Source of the DNA: Sinelater perroti | Lineage: Eukaryota > Arthropoda > Insecta > Coleoptera > Elateridae | DNA: 64,000 bases | Reading direction: 5' to 3' | Assembly (NCBI GenBank): GCA_036346155.1 | Contig: JARFIY010000046.1 | Coordinates: 13,641,501-13,705,500 of the forward strand | Shown here: piece after piece, positions 41,935-52,827 of the stretch | Numbering within the stretch: the first letter of the stretch is position 1 | Layout of the letters: every line of letters begins with the position of its first letter | Made by a program: the position numbers and the translations under genes | Notes under the pieces: model-generated | Database searches by the model: none | The model's input: the letters and a program-made list of their open reading frames with translations, nothing else | Told to the model about the DNA's origin: nothing

Positions 41935-44600
41935 AACTAGGGTTGTGTGGTTTTGACTGTTCCACTCATTTCAATGTCTCCTCTCTCGCCAATATTCCTA
42001 AATTTCACATTTTTCTATTTGCTCGTTTACTTTATATTTTCATATTTTTCATGGCTTACATTTTCTTATTCTGTTAGTAGGGACGTATTCTATGAATTTT
42101 TTTGACCATCTTGCGTTTGATATCTACATGATATTTTTGTTTCATATGTTCGTCCAGTTTTGAGATCTTGCAGGTCGTTTTAGGAAATCCATTTCTACTG
42201 CATTTTACCTGTTTTATTTGCTATTTATAAGCTACTAAGATTTTGTTTTATGGCAATGGGTTTTTCAATACGATGGTATTTGATTACTTTCGTCTTCAAC
42301 AGAGTTCTTGTCGACTACAGAACATCATGAAGTTGTTGGACTGTTGTAAGTCATTATTTCTCATCACCGTTGCTCGTAAATAGTTCAATTTTCTAGTTCT
42401 ACGTCTTCAGGTTTATCTCCAACTGTTAGGTATTCAATTTTATTCAGATTTAGTTTTAAACCTCCTATATTGTATTCTTCTATTAGTTTTCTTATTACAA
42501 ATAATAATAATCTGTATGATTTGCAACTAAATCCTAGTCGTCAGCAAACAACAAGGTACTAAAGAAACTCTTTTCCGACTTCTATACCCATTCGGCAACA
42601 CATTCGCATTCATTCTGTAAGGACTTTTTGAATATAAATTTTTAATAGCATAGGGGACATAGAGCAACCATGTTTAAGACTTTAAGATATATTTACTCAT
42701 TCTTATCAAAACCATATCATTTTTGTCCATATATTTTTCAACGTTCTTATATATACCTATATATGTAGTATTTGTTCAGGTAAGACTCCCTCAATACTTC
42801 AAATAGTTTACTTATTAGCGCATATTTTAAGTCAACAAACATCAAGTGATTTATCATATTTCTTGCCAGTTGTTTTTCAGTCACATGGTAGAAATATTGT
42901 TAATACAGGAGCAACTGACGTAAAAATAAATATGTTCTCATAAATTTGGGAAGCGACGTTTTATTCTTGTCTTTAAAAACTTTACCATATAACCTTCCTT
43001 TACAGCAAATAATGCTTGTTCCTCTGTAACTGATGCATACTTTTTTACATATTCTGTTGTCTACTAATATAAGCCAAACTTCAGCCTTTGGGGATGTTGT
43101 CGCCATCTACTAAACATTTACTGAGTCCCTTTAGAATTGTTTTATTTAACAGTTTCAGTCCACAGGCCTCCTGGTCTTGCTGCTTTTTTTATATTTTTAT
43201 GTTGTTTTCTGTTTCTTGTAAAGTTACAAGATCTATTTTTTGATTAACGTTAAGGACATCTGAAATTTTGTATTTATTATTCGTGAACGTCGTTTGGTAA
43301 TGGTTTTCCAATTGTATAAATGTAATTATGTTTATACATTTTGTATCTCTTCGTAAGTTCTTTAAGGTTTTCTTTGATTAAGATTCCCGTGTCCCCCTAA
43401 ACGTCTATCTAGTTTATTTTTTAAACGTCACTTTGGCTTTTTGTAACTAACTTCCATATTCAAGCTTACATGTAGTTTTCCAACCCTCATTATCCTTTTT
43501 AAAGAGCCAATTATAGTAAACTGCTTTCTTAACCTTATTTTAGGTTTATATTTCAGGAGACTAGCCTGAATATTTCTATTGCAGTTTTCTTCTATTCCTG
43601 AACTCTCCGTAGCTGCCTCGTGAATATATTTTTCGAATTGATCGTCTTTATTTTTTTGCTATTTATTAGTTAATCTTCATTCTTATAGTAGTCAGATTTA
43701 TTCTTGCCTGAGGGTATCTAGGTTGTACTTTTAATATTTCATTGTTTCTTCTGGAGTATTTATATCATTTAGTGATTATTAAATTCACCCCTTTCTATAT
43801 ACGATGTACACTTTCGGTCTCATTGCAAAATGATCCGATTTGGATTTTAGCTCTCTACACACCTTTACGTCATTTAACTTCAATTGACCCTTTTAATGTA
43901 AAATCACATTTAGGGTAAAATTTTGTATATGTTTACGTTGATAAAAGTTACTCATTTTTCTTAGAGAGAAAAATTTTTACACAGATTGATCACTCATTGG
44001 CCGCTTTCATTTTAAATGTCTTTGTCAAACTTAGCAATGAGGTTTCATTATTTACCCTCTTAGCGAGCATTAAAATTGCATACTAAAATTACTTTTATTT
44101 TGGTTTATGTTTCTGTATGGTTATTGTCAGTTTATCATTTCTATTTTACTTGCAAATCAGCGTATGAGCAACCTCGCTTATATTCTTGTTCAAGTTTACG
44201 GTAATTAATATGTTACGTATTTCTTTCAACGCTTTTCTTAAATTTATAATGGACTCTTCTCGTTGCTTTTTTATTTTTATTCACACCGCTGTAAAATGGA
44301 TGGAATCCTTCACCTTTTACTTATTTTCTGGAATTCTTTAGTTACTTTTCGCTGATTAGAAGCAATTTATCGTGTATTACAGGTAACTAAAGTTATAATA
44401 CGTTTCCGTTGCAATTTTCATCTTGATTCGTCCATATTCCGAGGTCTGCGATTTTAATTTTAACTTTTAGAAATTTTCCAGAAAGTCGGAGTATTGGACC
44501 GCTGTTTCAGTCTGCAATCTGGAGGACCAGAACTTTTAGAATTTATTTTTTAGCCAACATGTTCTAGTTTTAAGGCACCGGAAGTCCGCTGTTTATTCTC
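41935..44600 (-). mobile_element. Long decayed LINE (endonuclease/reverse transcriptase, RTE-like)
   Basis: A single minus-strand element can be followed downwards. An endonuclease-end echo near 43870-43730 reads KSKSDHFA, matching 'CGSDHFLV'. A linker follows with YIHEAATESSGIEENC (about 43640-43595). ISDVLNVNQKIDLVTLQETE lies near 43275-43220. RGTSIICCKGRLYGKVFKD (about 43035-42985) is the 'YRGISxxxxxxKxxxxI' fingers block. NMINHLMFVDLKYA-like sequence (about 42865-42825) holds the first Asp. GCSMSPMLLKIYIQKVLTE (about 42675-42620) follows, then a lost FADD region near 42545 and LKLNLNKIEYLTVGD (about 42460-42410). The C-terminal tail FIEYVPTNRIRKCKP ends near 42060. A GATA-like tail lies near 41930. 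The copy is old and full of stops. Confidence 0.7.
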
Positions 44601-45229
44601 CCATGTTAGCTGTATGACTCGCACGCACAGTAAATCATGTATTCCTCGAGCTTTACAACATGGATTTTGCTGGAGTTGATTTGCAACTATTGGTAATTTC
44701 TCAAGGTTTGAAGAGTTGCGCAAACGTTGGTGTCTTGAAAAACCTTCGAAACAAAACTACCCATTAATTCCCAAAAGTTTATCTATTTCTGTTATTTTCA
44801 GAAACTTTTTTTTATTTTCAGCAGCTTTCACTTTAATGAGTGTTAACAAATTGGACTTACAAAAAATTGTAAGTTGTTATAAATATAAATATTGGTAAAA
44901 TTACATTTATATTGTTTCTCTTCCAAAATTGGTTTGTAAATAGTACTAGTATACATTTGTTTGGTATTTGAAAGGGGTTAATCTTTCTTTATTACTTTCT
45001 CGTATTGTTTTAACATTTTTGGGGAGCTACATATCGGTGCCCATTAAAGTAGACTTTAATTCCATTATAAAATTGTATTACCTATGTCTTAAAATTACTT
45101 TGTCAACTTATATAATAATAAAAAAGTTCACCCTGCTTCGCAAGAATTAGATTTTTAGAGAAAATAAATTTAAATAAATAATTTTATCTGGTTGTCTTTT
45201 GGTTATTACTCATATCTGGATGCTTAATA
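44601..45229. other. Unassigned AT-rich stretch
   Basis: Short open frames only; nothing was recognised. Confidence 0.4.
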
Positions 45230-45445
45230 ATGTAGCTTGGCTGGCGCAGCTCGCAACAATGTAGATAACCGGCTGCTCTCATTGCAATTCAATGGACACT
45301 TTGATAGTCAAATGTCTCAGCACACAGGTAATCAATCATCAAAGCAAAACGATATAAGCATTGAGCAGGCCATGGTCAGTAATCATGCTAAAAATCATTT
45401 GAATCTGTTCAGCGGTTTTTCAGTCAACCAATTTCGAATAAAATG
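45230..45445. promoter_or_regulatory. Candidate conserved noncoding element
   Basis: A unique, compositionally balanced stretch begins GCTTGGCTGGCGCAGCTCGC and contains CTTTGATAGTCAAATG near 45299 and GGTAATCAATCATCAAAGC near 45327 (TCF-like and Pbx/homeodomain-like words). An 80-codon frame covers it, but the product has no recognisable domain. Host regulatory function is inference from composition only. Confidence 0.22.
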
Positions 45446-46734
45446 TTACATTGATTTTTATATAGAGATTACATTATAAACTATTTCACTCAACATCGTC
45501 CAAAGTTGTGCATAAAAATTTTATCGATACAAACATTAAGAAAACATGATACTTTTTAGCCGCTGCATTTAATTATTGAAATATTGGGCTTTTGTTTGTT
45601 ATTACGAAGGAATTGAAATTAGATGCGCGTGTTCTAAAAAGTTGTCAAATATAAGCCTAACATATCAGATTTTTCTTCTATCAATTTAAAAAATTATATG
45701 AGTTTGATAAAGATTTGTACCCACTGTTTATCGACTTGAAAATTGGCTTTCGATAGCGTAGGCCGGGAACAGGCTGATAGAATAAATGCAAGAGCAACTA
45801 AGTTGGTAATGACTTTTAAATGTCTGAAGTCAGACAAAGAGGCAACTCGTAGTGGTTTTGTTCAACTTGGTTTCGCAGCATCGATAATTAGGACAAAATT
45901 TCTTGCCGATGATGGCACTTATGTGCAAATCTAAGCAACATTGTAATACTGATGAGAAACATGAGCACCAAAGGGGTATTTTGGTAATAAAACATGTTAC
46001 AAGTACATACAATAAAGGAAAAACTATGTACATAAAACTATCAAAATTTATTAAAGATGTCAGAAGTGAAGAGGTTTTATAGCCGTAGAGTCCATTTTTC
46101 GACAAATAGATAGAGTAGTAAAACAGTTTTATATTCTGAAAGCATATTTGTTCCTAACTATCACTATTAACCAGATATAATTGTTATGCCCCTAATATGC
46201 TTTCTTTAAGTAACAAAGAGCCATATGTGGTATGTTAAACTCGACTTGACCTAAACTTTCAAAATATATAATTTTTTACTACTAATTACCCATTTTTATA
46301 CTTGTAAATGTTCTCTACAACTTTCAAACGTTTGAAAATCTTAGACCGAGTAACGTTTAACGCTTCTGCAGTTAACTTTTGCTTCAATTGTTTCTGGCAT
46401 CCTGAATATTGTTTGTCTTTCACATCAAACTCGTCACAATTGAAACACCTGAAGGAGAATGTTCACAAGCATTCGATGAGATTCAGTAACAGTTATTAGA
46501 GCAAGGAATAAGAGCAACGCATTTCGCCAGGCACTGGAGCTTGTTTTGTAAGTATTAAATTGTTCAACCATGCTGTGCCTCTAAAATCGCAAATTATATA
46601 AAATTTATGATGATCTATCATGACGTCAAAATTATAAAAAAATAAAGTGTTCTAAGACAATGCAAACTAATAGAGAAGTTGAAATACATATTATTTTTTA
46701 TTACAAACTGCGATGTAGGTTCATTACACCATCC
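45446..46734. other. Unassigned stretch with a possible LINE scrap
   Basis: Near 45725-45770 the plus strand reads, across a frame change, FIDLKI followed by AFDSVGREQ. This is reminiscent of the first catalytic block of LINE reverse transcriptases (FVDFKxAFDSVxR), but no downstream blocks were found. The 63-codon frame at 46308-46499 was not recognised. The remainder is AT-rich. Confidence 0.3.
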
Positions 46735-47160
46735 ATTCTGTTAAAAGTCCAAACTGATTTAGCTCGCGCTGCTTCAACTTAAAGACAAATTTAATTTTTT
46801 GCTTTTGTCAGTTTGCGATTCAATCCCGAACCAATTACCCGAAAATTAATGCGCCGCTGGGTTTGCTCCATAATTAACGCCGAATTATGTATAATTGGAT
46901 TTTCTTAATCTGCAGAGAATTAGGAAAAGCGTTACCTTTCGCTTCAGCTTAGGCAGCAACTAAAATTTCGTTTGCGCTGAGAAAGCGCTTTGAACGACAG
47001 GAATCGTTAATTTCGTAATGGATGTGTTGCGAGAATGCAAAATGAAGGCAACAAAAAGCGCCGGCCTGGGAGGAAAACATTCAATCGCATTTGCTATCGA
47101 TGGCCTGTGTAGATTTTCTTGCATAAATGGGCTTTAACGTAATTACCAAAAAAAATTAAT
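46735..47160. promoter_or_regulatory. Candidate conserved noncoding element with homeodomain-type motifs
   Basis: Non-repetitive sequence with mixed composition. It includes GAAAATTAATGCGCCGCTGG (near 46840), CCATAATTAACGCCGAATTATG (near 46869), GAAAGCGCTTTGAACGACAGG (near 46980), AAAAAGCGCCGGCC and TTTAACGTAATTACC (near 47133). Repeated TAATTA/TTAACG-type words and retained CpG, with no open frame and no transposon motif, make it look like an enhancer or other constrained noncoding host DNA. No target gene can be named. Confidence 0.35.
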
Positions 47161-47818
47161 TAGCTTATGGTTTTTGACAAAAACACTGCGGAATCGGTGC
47201 TGCAAGAAGAGTAAAAGCTTCGAAATATATAACATTAAGCTATTGGACAAACTAAAAACATAAAAAGAAATTTTTTTCTCAAGGCTGAAACGTTCACATT
47301 GTATATACACATTCTTCCACCATTTGTTTGATCAAATATTTAAACCTAACTGCAGTATCTAAAATTTAAAACCATATTCACATGACACGAGAAAGATAAA
47401 ACGCAAATAACGCTCACACAATTGGCTGGCAATTATTCAACAATGTAATATTTGTAGCTCTCATTTACCTAGAAGTCAATAATTAAATACTCGATCCAGG
47501 TTTACAAAGTATCTGTTGTTTCATATACAACTGATTATTTGGCGTGTTATTTAAATGAAGTTGATAATTGAACATTTATGTTAATATTTATTATCTCCAG
47601 CAGTTCAAAGAGCGCACATGTCCCCGTGGGCAATAAAACGTATATGTATATTAAAAATGTAGTTTAATTAACACTGGGACAATAACGAATTTATTGTTTA
47701 ATCAAATGTAAAATCAGCAAGAGCATAATTTAATCTAATACTCATCACTACGTGAGCACAGTTCTTTTGCAGTCGCTCGGTGCGATAGTGATTAATCTTT
47801 TAAGTAATAAAGATTTAA
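47161..47818. other. Mostly unassigned; possible second noncoding element
   Basis: AT-rich. The segment at 47400-47660 is non-repetitive, with TTGGCGTGTTATTTAAATG and CACATGTCCCCGTGGGCAATAAAACG, and might continue the candidate regulatory region. Support is weak. Confidence 0.3.
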
Positions 47819-49780
47819 GTAATAAATAAAGCCCGAATGTTTAGACACTAAAAATCATTAAAATAGGCAGGCAAATAAGCATTAAAAATTGGAAAATAAT
47901 TAAAAAGATGAAATAGGCATTTTGAGAAACTGAATAGGCATTATTGTTTCAGTGATTTTATTATACAATTTATCATGTAGATTGCATTTTTAATTATACA
48001 ATAGTAAAAAAATATTATTTACAAGAATTACAGCTAATAATAAGATGTTTCTTTAAATTTTTTATCGTTAAGGATTGTCTTCTATCGGGCAATAAATATT
48101 TTAGCTGAGAAAAAGATCTCTACATCTACTGATATTACTGGAGCAAATGTGAAACATGTGATTTCTGGAACATCGTAATTTACGTTTTTTACATTTGTGC
48201 CGCTAGAAAGAATACAAACTAGATTTTTTATAACTTTAAAATCTTGATTTGTAGTCAGTTTCACATTTTTCCTTATTGCTTGAGACACTACATACGTCTC
48301 GTATGGTACAACTAAAGTTAAGTCCCTGCTATCTAAACCAAGAATCACAGCATAATTAATTGAAATGAAAGCCAAATTATTTTGTAAACTTTATTTCAAA
48401 AAGTTTCTTTGCTATTTTTATTGCGCTGCCGAATCTTCGTCTAAACTTCTATTTCCTTAATTTTTGTAAAATTGGTAGCGTAGTAACCTGCAGCTGAAAT
48501 CCACGTACCCCATCTAGTTAATATTGATTGAGGTGAAAAAATTGAGGTAAAGCTGAGTCAGGTGCCATTTCTTTAAAAAGTCTTATCGTAGATGGTGGTT
48601 TTAAAAAAATCATTTTTAGTGAAGATATGAACATATCCCCGACGGAAAATTGTTCACGTATTTCATCTGATACACGATGTATCAAGGCATTTCAAATGTA
48701 ACATACGTGGAAATAATATTTTCAGAGAATTTCCTGTTTTTTTATATATGGGGCAGCATCGCTTACGAACATAAAGACATTGTCATGAAGAATTTAATCT
48801 GGCCAAAGTAATGACAGGGAAGTCGTGAATAATTGTGCGACTATAGTGCTATATATAGATTCGGTATTTAACAAATAAATTTTAGGTGCTTGATTTAGCT
48901 CAAAAGATGCAACAATTACATTGGAGATGTGCCTGCAAAATCAAGTTGTATTGATACAGAGAAGCTAAAGTTTGCAATTTCTGTTGTCTCATCTATTGAT
49001 GTCCAAATCTTTTTGTCTTTCATGTTTCTTCGAATTTCATCCATTGTGGATTTGTAAGCTCTGTCGAGATAATTTTTTCTGAACGATGATTTATTTGCTA
49101 AATTTTATTTGACATGCTTTTCGAAAAATTACCGCAATAACGGATTTTATAATTTTCATAACGGAATTCCAGCAGTCGCAAAGGCTTTACAAAAGTCAAA
49201 CGAAAATTCAAGTTATCGATTGTATTTTGACACAAACGTTTTCAGTAACGGAGTTTTTGAGGCGGCCACTTTCTTTTCGATTGCTCTTTTATGGAAGAGT
49301 TTTTCAGTGTCACAATACTTTTTCTCTAAATTCACTGGTTTCTCGTAGATTTTACAAAAAAGCACAGAACCATCAGTTGAAAAAATATTGCTGCAAAACT
49401 CTCGCGCAAATTTATTTAATTTATCGATGACAGAAGAACACACTTTCGGCATTGTGACAGGAACAAACCTTTTTGTAAGAATGAATGCAAATCACCAAAC
49501 AAAGTAGGTATTAAAACTAAAATAGGTACACATTTTTAGCTCGAATTCCCGATAAGAGATTAACATATTACCGGTAACAAGTAATTAACATAGGTAATAA
49601 TGAAATGGGATTTTTATTGCTGCTATTTATTCTATGAAAAAGCAAATTTATGTTACTAACTAGGCAGTTATAACTGTTATAAGCAAAAAATATTTATAAA
49701 TGAAAATAGTCAAAATAAGCTTTTTAGGCATTTTAGGCATTTTAGGCATTTTGCCTGAACATTCGAGCTTTAGTAATAAA
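47819..49780 (-). mobile_element. hAT-superfamily element with 8-bp target-site duplication and terminal inverted repeats
   Basis: The element at 47827-49772 (1946 bp) is flanked by exact GTAATAAA duplications (47819-47826 and 49773-49780), the 8-bp length typical of hAT. Its ends TAAAGCCCGAATGTTTAG (47827-47844) and CTGAACATTCGAGCTTTA (49755-49772) are inverted repeats with 16 of 18 positions matching. Subterminal TAGGCATTTT words recur on both sides, three in tandem at 49724-49753. The transposase lies on the minus strand and is broken (listed separately). The outer bases differ from the common CAGNG hAT start. This is the best-defined DNA transposon in the window. Confidence 0.88.
48070..49455 (-). 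pseudogene. hAT transposase pseudogene
   Basis: Start region: MPKVCSSVIDKLNKFAREF, then STDGSVLFCKIYEKPV (49452-49320), a BED-like/CGGBP1-like zinc finger region. AGIPL with LEKH-like remains (about 49160) leads to FRKNYLDRAYKSTMDEIRR (about 49085-49030) and KKIWTSIDETTEI (about 49020-48980), an acidic block of the RNase H-like core. ILTRWGTWISAA (about 48527-48490) is the conserved Trp-containing block. The C-terminal dimerisation region is FTFAPVISVDVEIFFS (about 48155-48105), matching the hAT 'TSVDVERSFS' motif. Stops and frameshifts separate these pieces. The enzyme would cut and paste the element; this copy cannot. Confidence 0.8.
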
Positions 49781-50064
49781 ATACATCCAGTGCTTTCTGT
49801 GCTTTCGTTTATGGTTCTGGTGGCTGTAATAAACAGCAAATGATACCACAAATTTTGTACGTAAATATTTAATAAAAAAAACACTTTATTTAGTAATATA
49901 AGTTAAAGACAATTTTGAGTATTAAACTAAAGCTCAGTACACATCTAGCGACATTATATAGGGACAGTTGCGAGATATTGTCGCTGCCCACACCTACGGA
50001 GCCAGTTGTACTACAAAAATCAGAACGCGACGCCCCAAGAAATTGCTTTCTGTGTGTTTAATTT

Positions 50065-50257
50065 GTGCCCAAATAATTTAATATTATTAAAAGGAAAAAT
50101 CGTAAACCTAAATGTTACTCGAGGAAAACCATTTTCGGAAATCATCATTGTAGCTACGAATTTTCTAGAAAACTTAAAACTAAAAGATGGCACGTGTTTC
50201 AGAATTTTTTTAAGAATGGGTCTTGCCAATTTCGAAACCCTTTTGTAGATGGTTAGT
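50065..50257 (+). pseudogene. Harbinger transposase N-terminal fragment
   Basis: Plus-strand translation ends with FLENLKLKDGTCFRIFLRMG followed by LANFETLL. This resembles the segment of insect Harbinger transposases reading 'LxxxDxxxFRNFLRMxxxxFxELLxxV', which lies upstream of the DDE domain. The match stops abruptly at about 50257, where the GC-rich repeat block begins. The continuation is not found until 52828, so the coding sequence appears to be broken here by insertion and loss. Confidence 0.5.
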
Positions 50258-50900
50258 GGAGAGGCAGGCGTGTAAATAGCCGCTCTCGTGGTGCGGTGTG
50301 GGATACGATACCGATCCGGCTCGTAAGGACCAAAAAAGTGGAAGGTATGGCGTATAAATAGCCGCTCTCGTGATGCGGTGTGGAAACGTAGTACGGCCCG
50401 TAGTGGAAGGTCAGCCGATAAGGCCAAAATCGTCCTTTAAACGGCCGTCGCGTAAGCGGATGGGGGCGGCTACCGATATCAACCAATGAATTGCCAAATC
50501 GCTCACCTGAATCGGCTTCGGCTTCGTCGGCGATTCCAAGGTAGCCACCTCTGCGATGCGGATCTGGTATCTGCGGGATATTGAGACACGACCAAATTGG
50601 CCGAGCTGCGATGCGTGAATTTATGCGGGTTAAGACACGACCGAACTGGCCGCGCTGCGGAGCGTGAATGCGAATGTATGCGGGTTAAGACACGACCGTA
50701 TTGGCCGCGCTGCGGACCGTGAATATTTGCGGGGTGTTGAGACACGACCAAATTGGCCGAGCTGCGATGCGTGTAAGTGTCGGCTGAGCAAAAGCCCATG
50801 CCGTTCGTGTGCGACGGCAAAACGTAGCTGATATCAAAGGTCCGCATGCCGCCGCGATATAAAGCGGTTCAAGGGCGAAAAGGCCGCCACACCAGTTAGA
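50258..50900. repeat. GC-rich tandem-repeat block with core-promoter-like signals
   Basis: Two repeat families lie side by side. An 82-bp-spaced pair shares AAATAGCCGCTCTCGTG (50274 and 50356). Four copies of a 49-55 bp unit contain GACACGACC at 50585, 50634, 50689 and 50741, followed by TTGGCCG and GCTGCG. TATAAATA (50353-50360) and TATAAAG (50858-50864) are TATA-like. The latter has CCAGTTAG about 36 bases downstream as a possible initiator. Tandem repeats upstream of a TATA/initiator pair are typical of LTR or LINE promoter regions, so this may be the promoter of a retroelement inserted in the Harbinger copy. Confidence 0.6.
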
Positions 50901-51349
50901 GAAAGTTTTTTGAAAGATTGTACTATATTTAGAGAAATCATTTCAGCTTCGGTCAGGCTAGCTGCCACCCTTCGGTTACTTGCCAGTGGTGAATCTTTTA
51001 CAAGCCTAATGTGTACATTTCGAATTTTGTAACAAGCAATTTCAAGTATCTTTCCAGTTTTGTTTTGTTTTTGAAGAATACAACTTTATCAGTTTCTTAA
51101 TTACTTAAAATCTGTATGGTTTGGTCTTGTGTGGTCTGAATTTTGGACGGAAATTTTAAAATGTAGCAAAAATGAAGTATTAATAGAAGAAGAATCAAAA
51201 GATAATTACTTCTGTTTGCGCTAGAGGATGATGATGGCGAAGAATGGGTTTGAAGTGTTATTATGTAAAGTGAGTTTGAATGTGGTATATTAATCTGCAC
51301 ATTTGAATATCCTATTTTATTGTACATTCTAATTTTCATAGACTAATGT
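50901..51349. other. Possible transcribed leader of the repeat block; otherwise unassigned
   Basis: A unique sequence with TTTCAGCTTCGGTCAGGCTAGC near 50941 runs into AT-rich DNA. If 50858-50900 is a retroelement promoter, this would be its R/U5 or 5' leader. No poly(A) signal arrangement or second LTR copy was found in the window. Confidence 0.3.
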
Positions 51350-52455
51350 ATGTTCCTTTTTCGGTTAGGCCTTCCTGTTATTCTACGTTGAGGTTGTCAC
51401 CCCATCTCTTCCTAGGTCTTCCTACACTTCGCCTTCCTACCGACAACTTATCTCTGGCAATTTTAACGATTCTGTTGTAGGTCATTCCATTCTTTCTTTC
51501 TTCCATTGATCCATTTGTTAATATTCTCTACGCTTTATATTTTCACTTTTCTCTCTACCCATCAATGCTTTACCAGCGATCTTTCTCATGTTTTTATTTC
51601 TGCTGTTTCCAGTAAACGGCATGTGTTAACTGTGGTGGGTTGTGTTTCCACCATGTAGGTCATAATCAGTCTCACTGTGGCTTTATATATACTTGCTTTC
51701 GTCTGTTGTTGTAAATGTTTGTTACATCAAATTGTATCATTTAAACTTCCTGCTACTTTGTTGGCTTTAGTTATTCGTCGTTTTACTTCTTTTTCAATTT
51801 GCTTTCATTTGCCGATAGTTCTATTCCGAGATACATAAGTTTCGTTTCCTGTTAGATAACTTTTCCATCTACTTTTAATTTAAATGCAATAGGTTCTGTC
51901 GAGGTGGTCATACATTGTTTTTTCTAAAGATATTATCATGTTAAATTGTGTACCAGCAGTAGTAAAGATGTTTAGTAGCCTTTGTAAGTCATTTTTACTT
52001 TTTGCAACCAAGACAGCATCATCAGCGTAATATAATATGGTAATCTCAGAATTTATATCCATTTCCTTTATTAACTTCTTTTATTGATTCCTTCATTACA
52101 ATGTTAAAAAGTAACGGACTTAAAGAGTTGCCTTGTCTTCTTCCATTATTCACCGCTATTTGAGTTGTTAGTTTGGCCTAAATTTCAAGGGGAATTAATT
52201 GATTGTAAGGTAAGTGCATAAAGTCTCTAAGTTGTATACAATTAAATCCTTTTGCAGATCTACAGAGCACATGTATGCGGGTTTACTATATTCTGCGGAT
52301 TTTCAACGATCTGACGAATTACAAATACGGCGTCGATGCACGATCTTCTGTTCTGAAGTCTTTTTGTTCTTCTTAGAGTTATTAATCTCATATTAATAGG
52401 GTTTGTTATTACTTTAGCAGTTTGAGCATTTTTAATTTAAAAAAATAAATCAGCA
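51350..52455 (-). mobile_element. LINE reverse transcriptase remnant inside the Harbinger element
   Basis: Minus-strand blocks are as follows. SAEYSKPAYMCSVDLQK (about 52305-52255) holds the first Asp. RRQGNSLSPLLFNIVMKE (about 52150-52095) follows. ITILYYADDAVLVAKSKNDL (about 52045-51985) has an intact YADD. LMYLGIELS-like sequence lies near 51845, and the C-terminal tail has YNRIVKIARDKLSVG (about 51490-51445) and RRSVGRPRKRWGDNL (about 51440-51395). The pattern fits insect RTE-like or related LINEs whose protein ends in a GRPRKRW segment. Endonuclease is absent and frames are broken. It is distinct from the GAA-tailed RTE copies. It lies between the two halves of the Harbinger transposase and therefore inserted later. 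Confidence 0.7.
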
Positions 52456-52464
52456 GTTTCACGC

Positions 52465-52735
52465 TGTGCTAAAGTAATTACAATGCGGTTTTTCTGCAGT
52501 TTCTTAATTTATTAGCAACATGCTCTTCATAACTGTAAATTCATTTCTACTTCTAACAGCTTTTGTTAAAGATGTTATGCAGTTTACTGTTTCTCTCGTG
52601 ATAACATCGTGATCTGCATTCTTCCTTCTTTTGGGTATTGATGGCTTTCTGAATTCTTCTTGTAGTTGAAGAGACTCCTCTGCTCCATTATCTCGCTCTT
52701 TTCCGCTTCATTTTCGTTAGGAAATGAAAAATAAT
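52465..52735 (-). pseudogene. MADF/BESS- or Myb-like adaptor remnant of a Harbinger element
   Basis: On the minus strand EEFRKPSIPKRRKNADHDVI is followed by an NEFTV segment and, after a frameshift, YEEHVANKLRNCRKTAL. The pattern 'xFxxYGExVAxKLRxxxxxxA' resembles the C-terminal BESS-like end of the second protein that PIF/Harbinger elements encode for nuclear import and DNA binding of the transposase. It is antisense to, and directly upstream of, the DDE domain piece. The match is short and the assignment moderate to low. Confidence 0.4.
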
Positions 52736-52827
52736 TTTGTCTGTTTATTCATTATTTATTTTATTTATTTATTTAATGTTATTTTATTCTATTGTATATT
52801 AGTTTATTCATTATATTTTTAGATAAA

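Noticed and set aside
50574..50795. Regularly spaced repeats considered as a CRISPR-like array
   Set aside because: Units are adjacent and diverged, without conserved-repeat/variable-spacer alternation, and the window is eukaryotic.
50503..50847. 114-codon minus-strand frame
   Set aside because: It is the translation of the four-unit minisatellite, giving repeated peptide text without a known fold.
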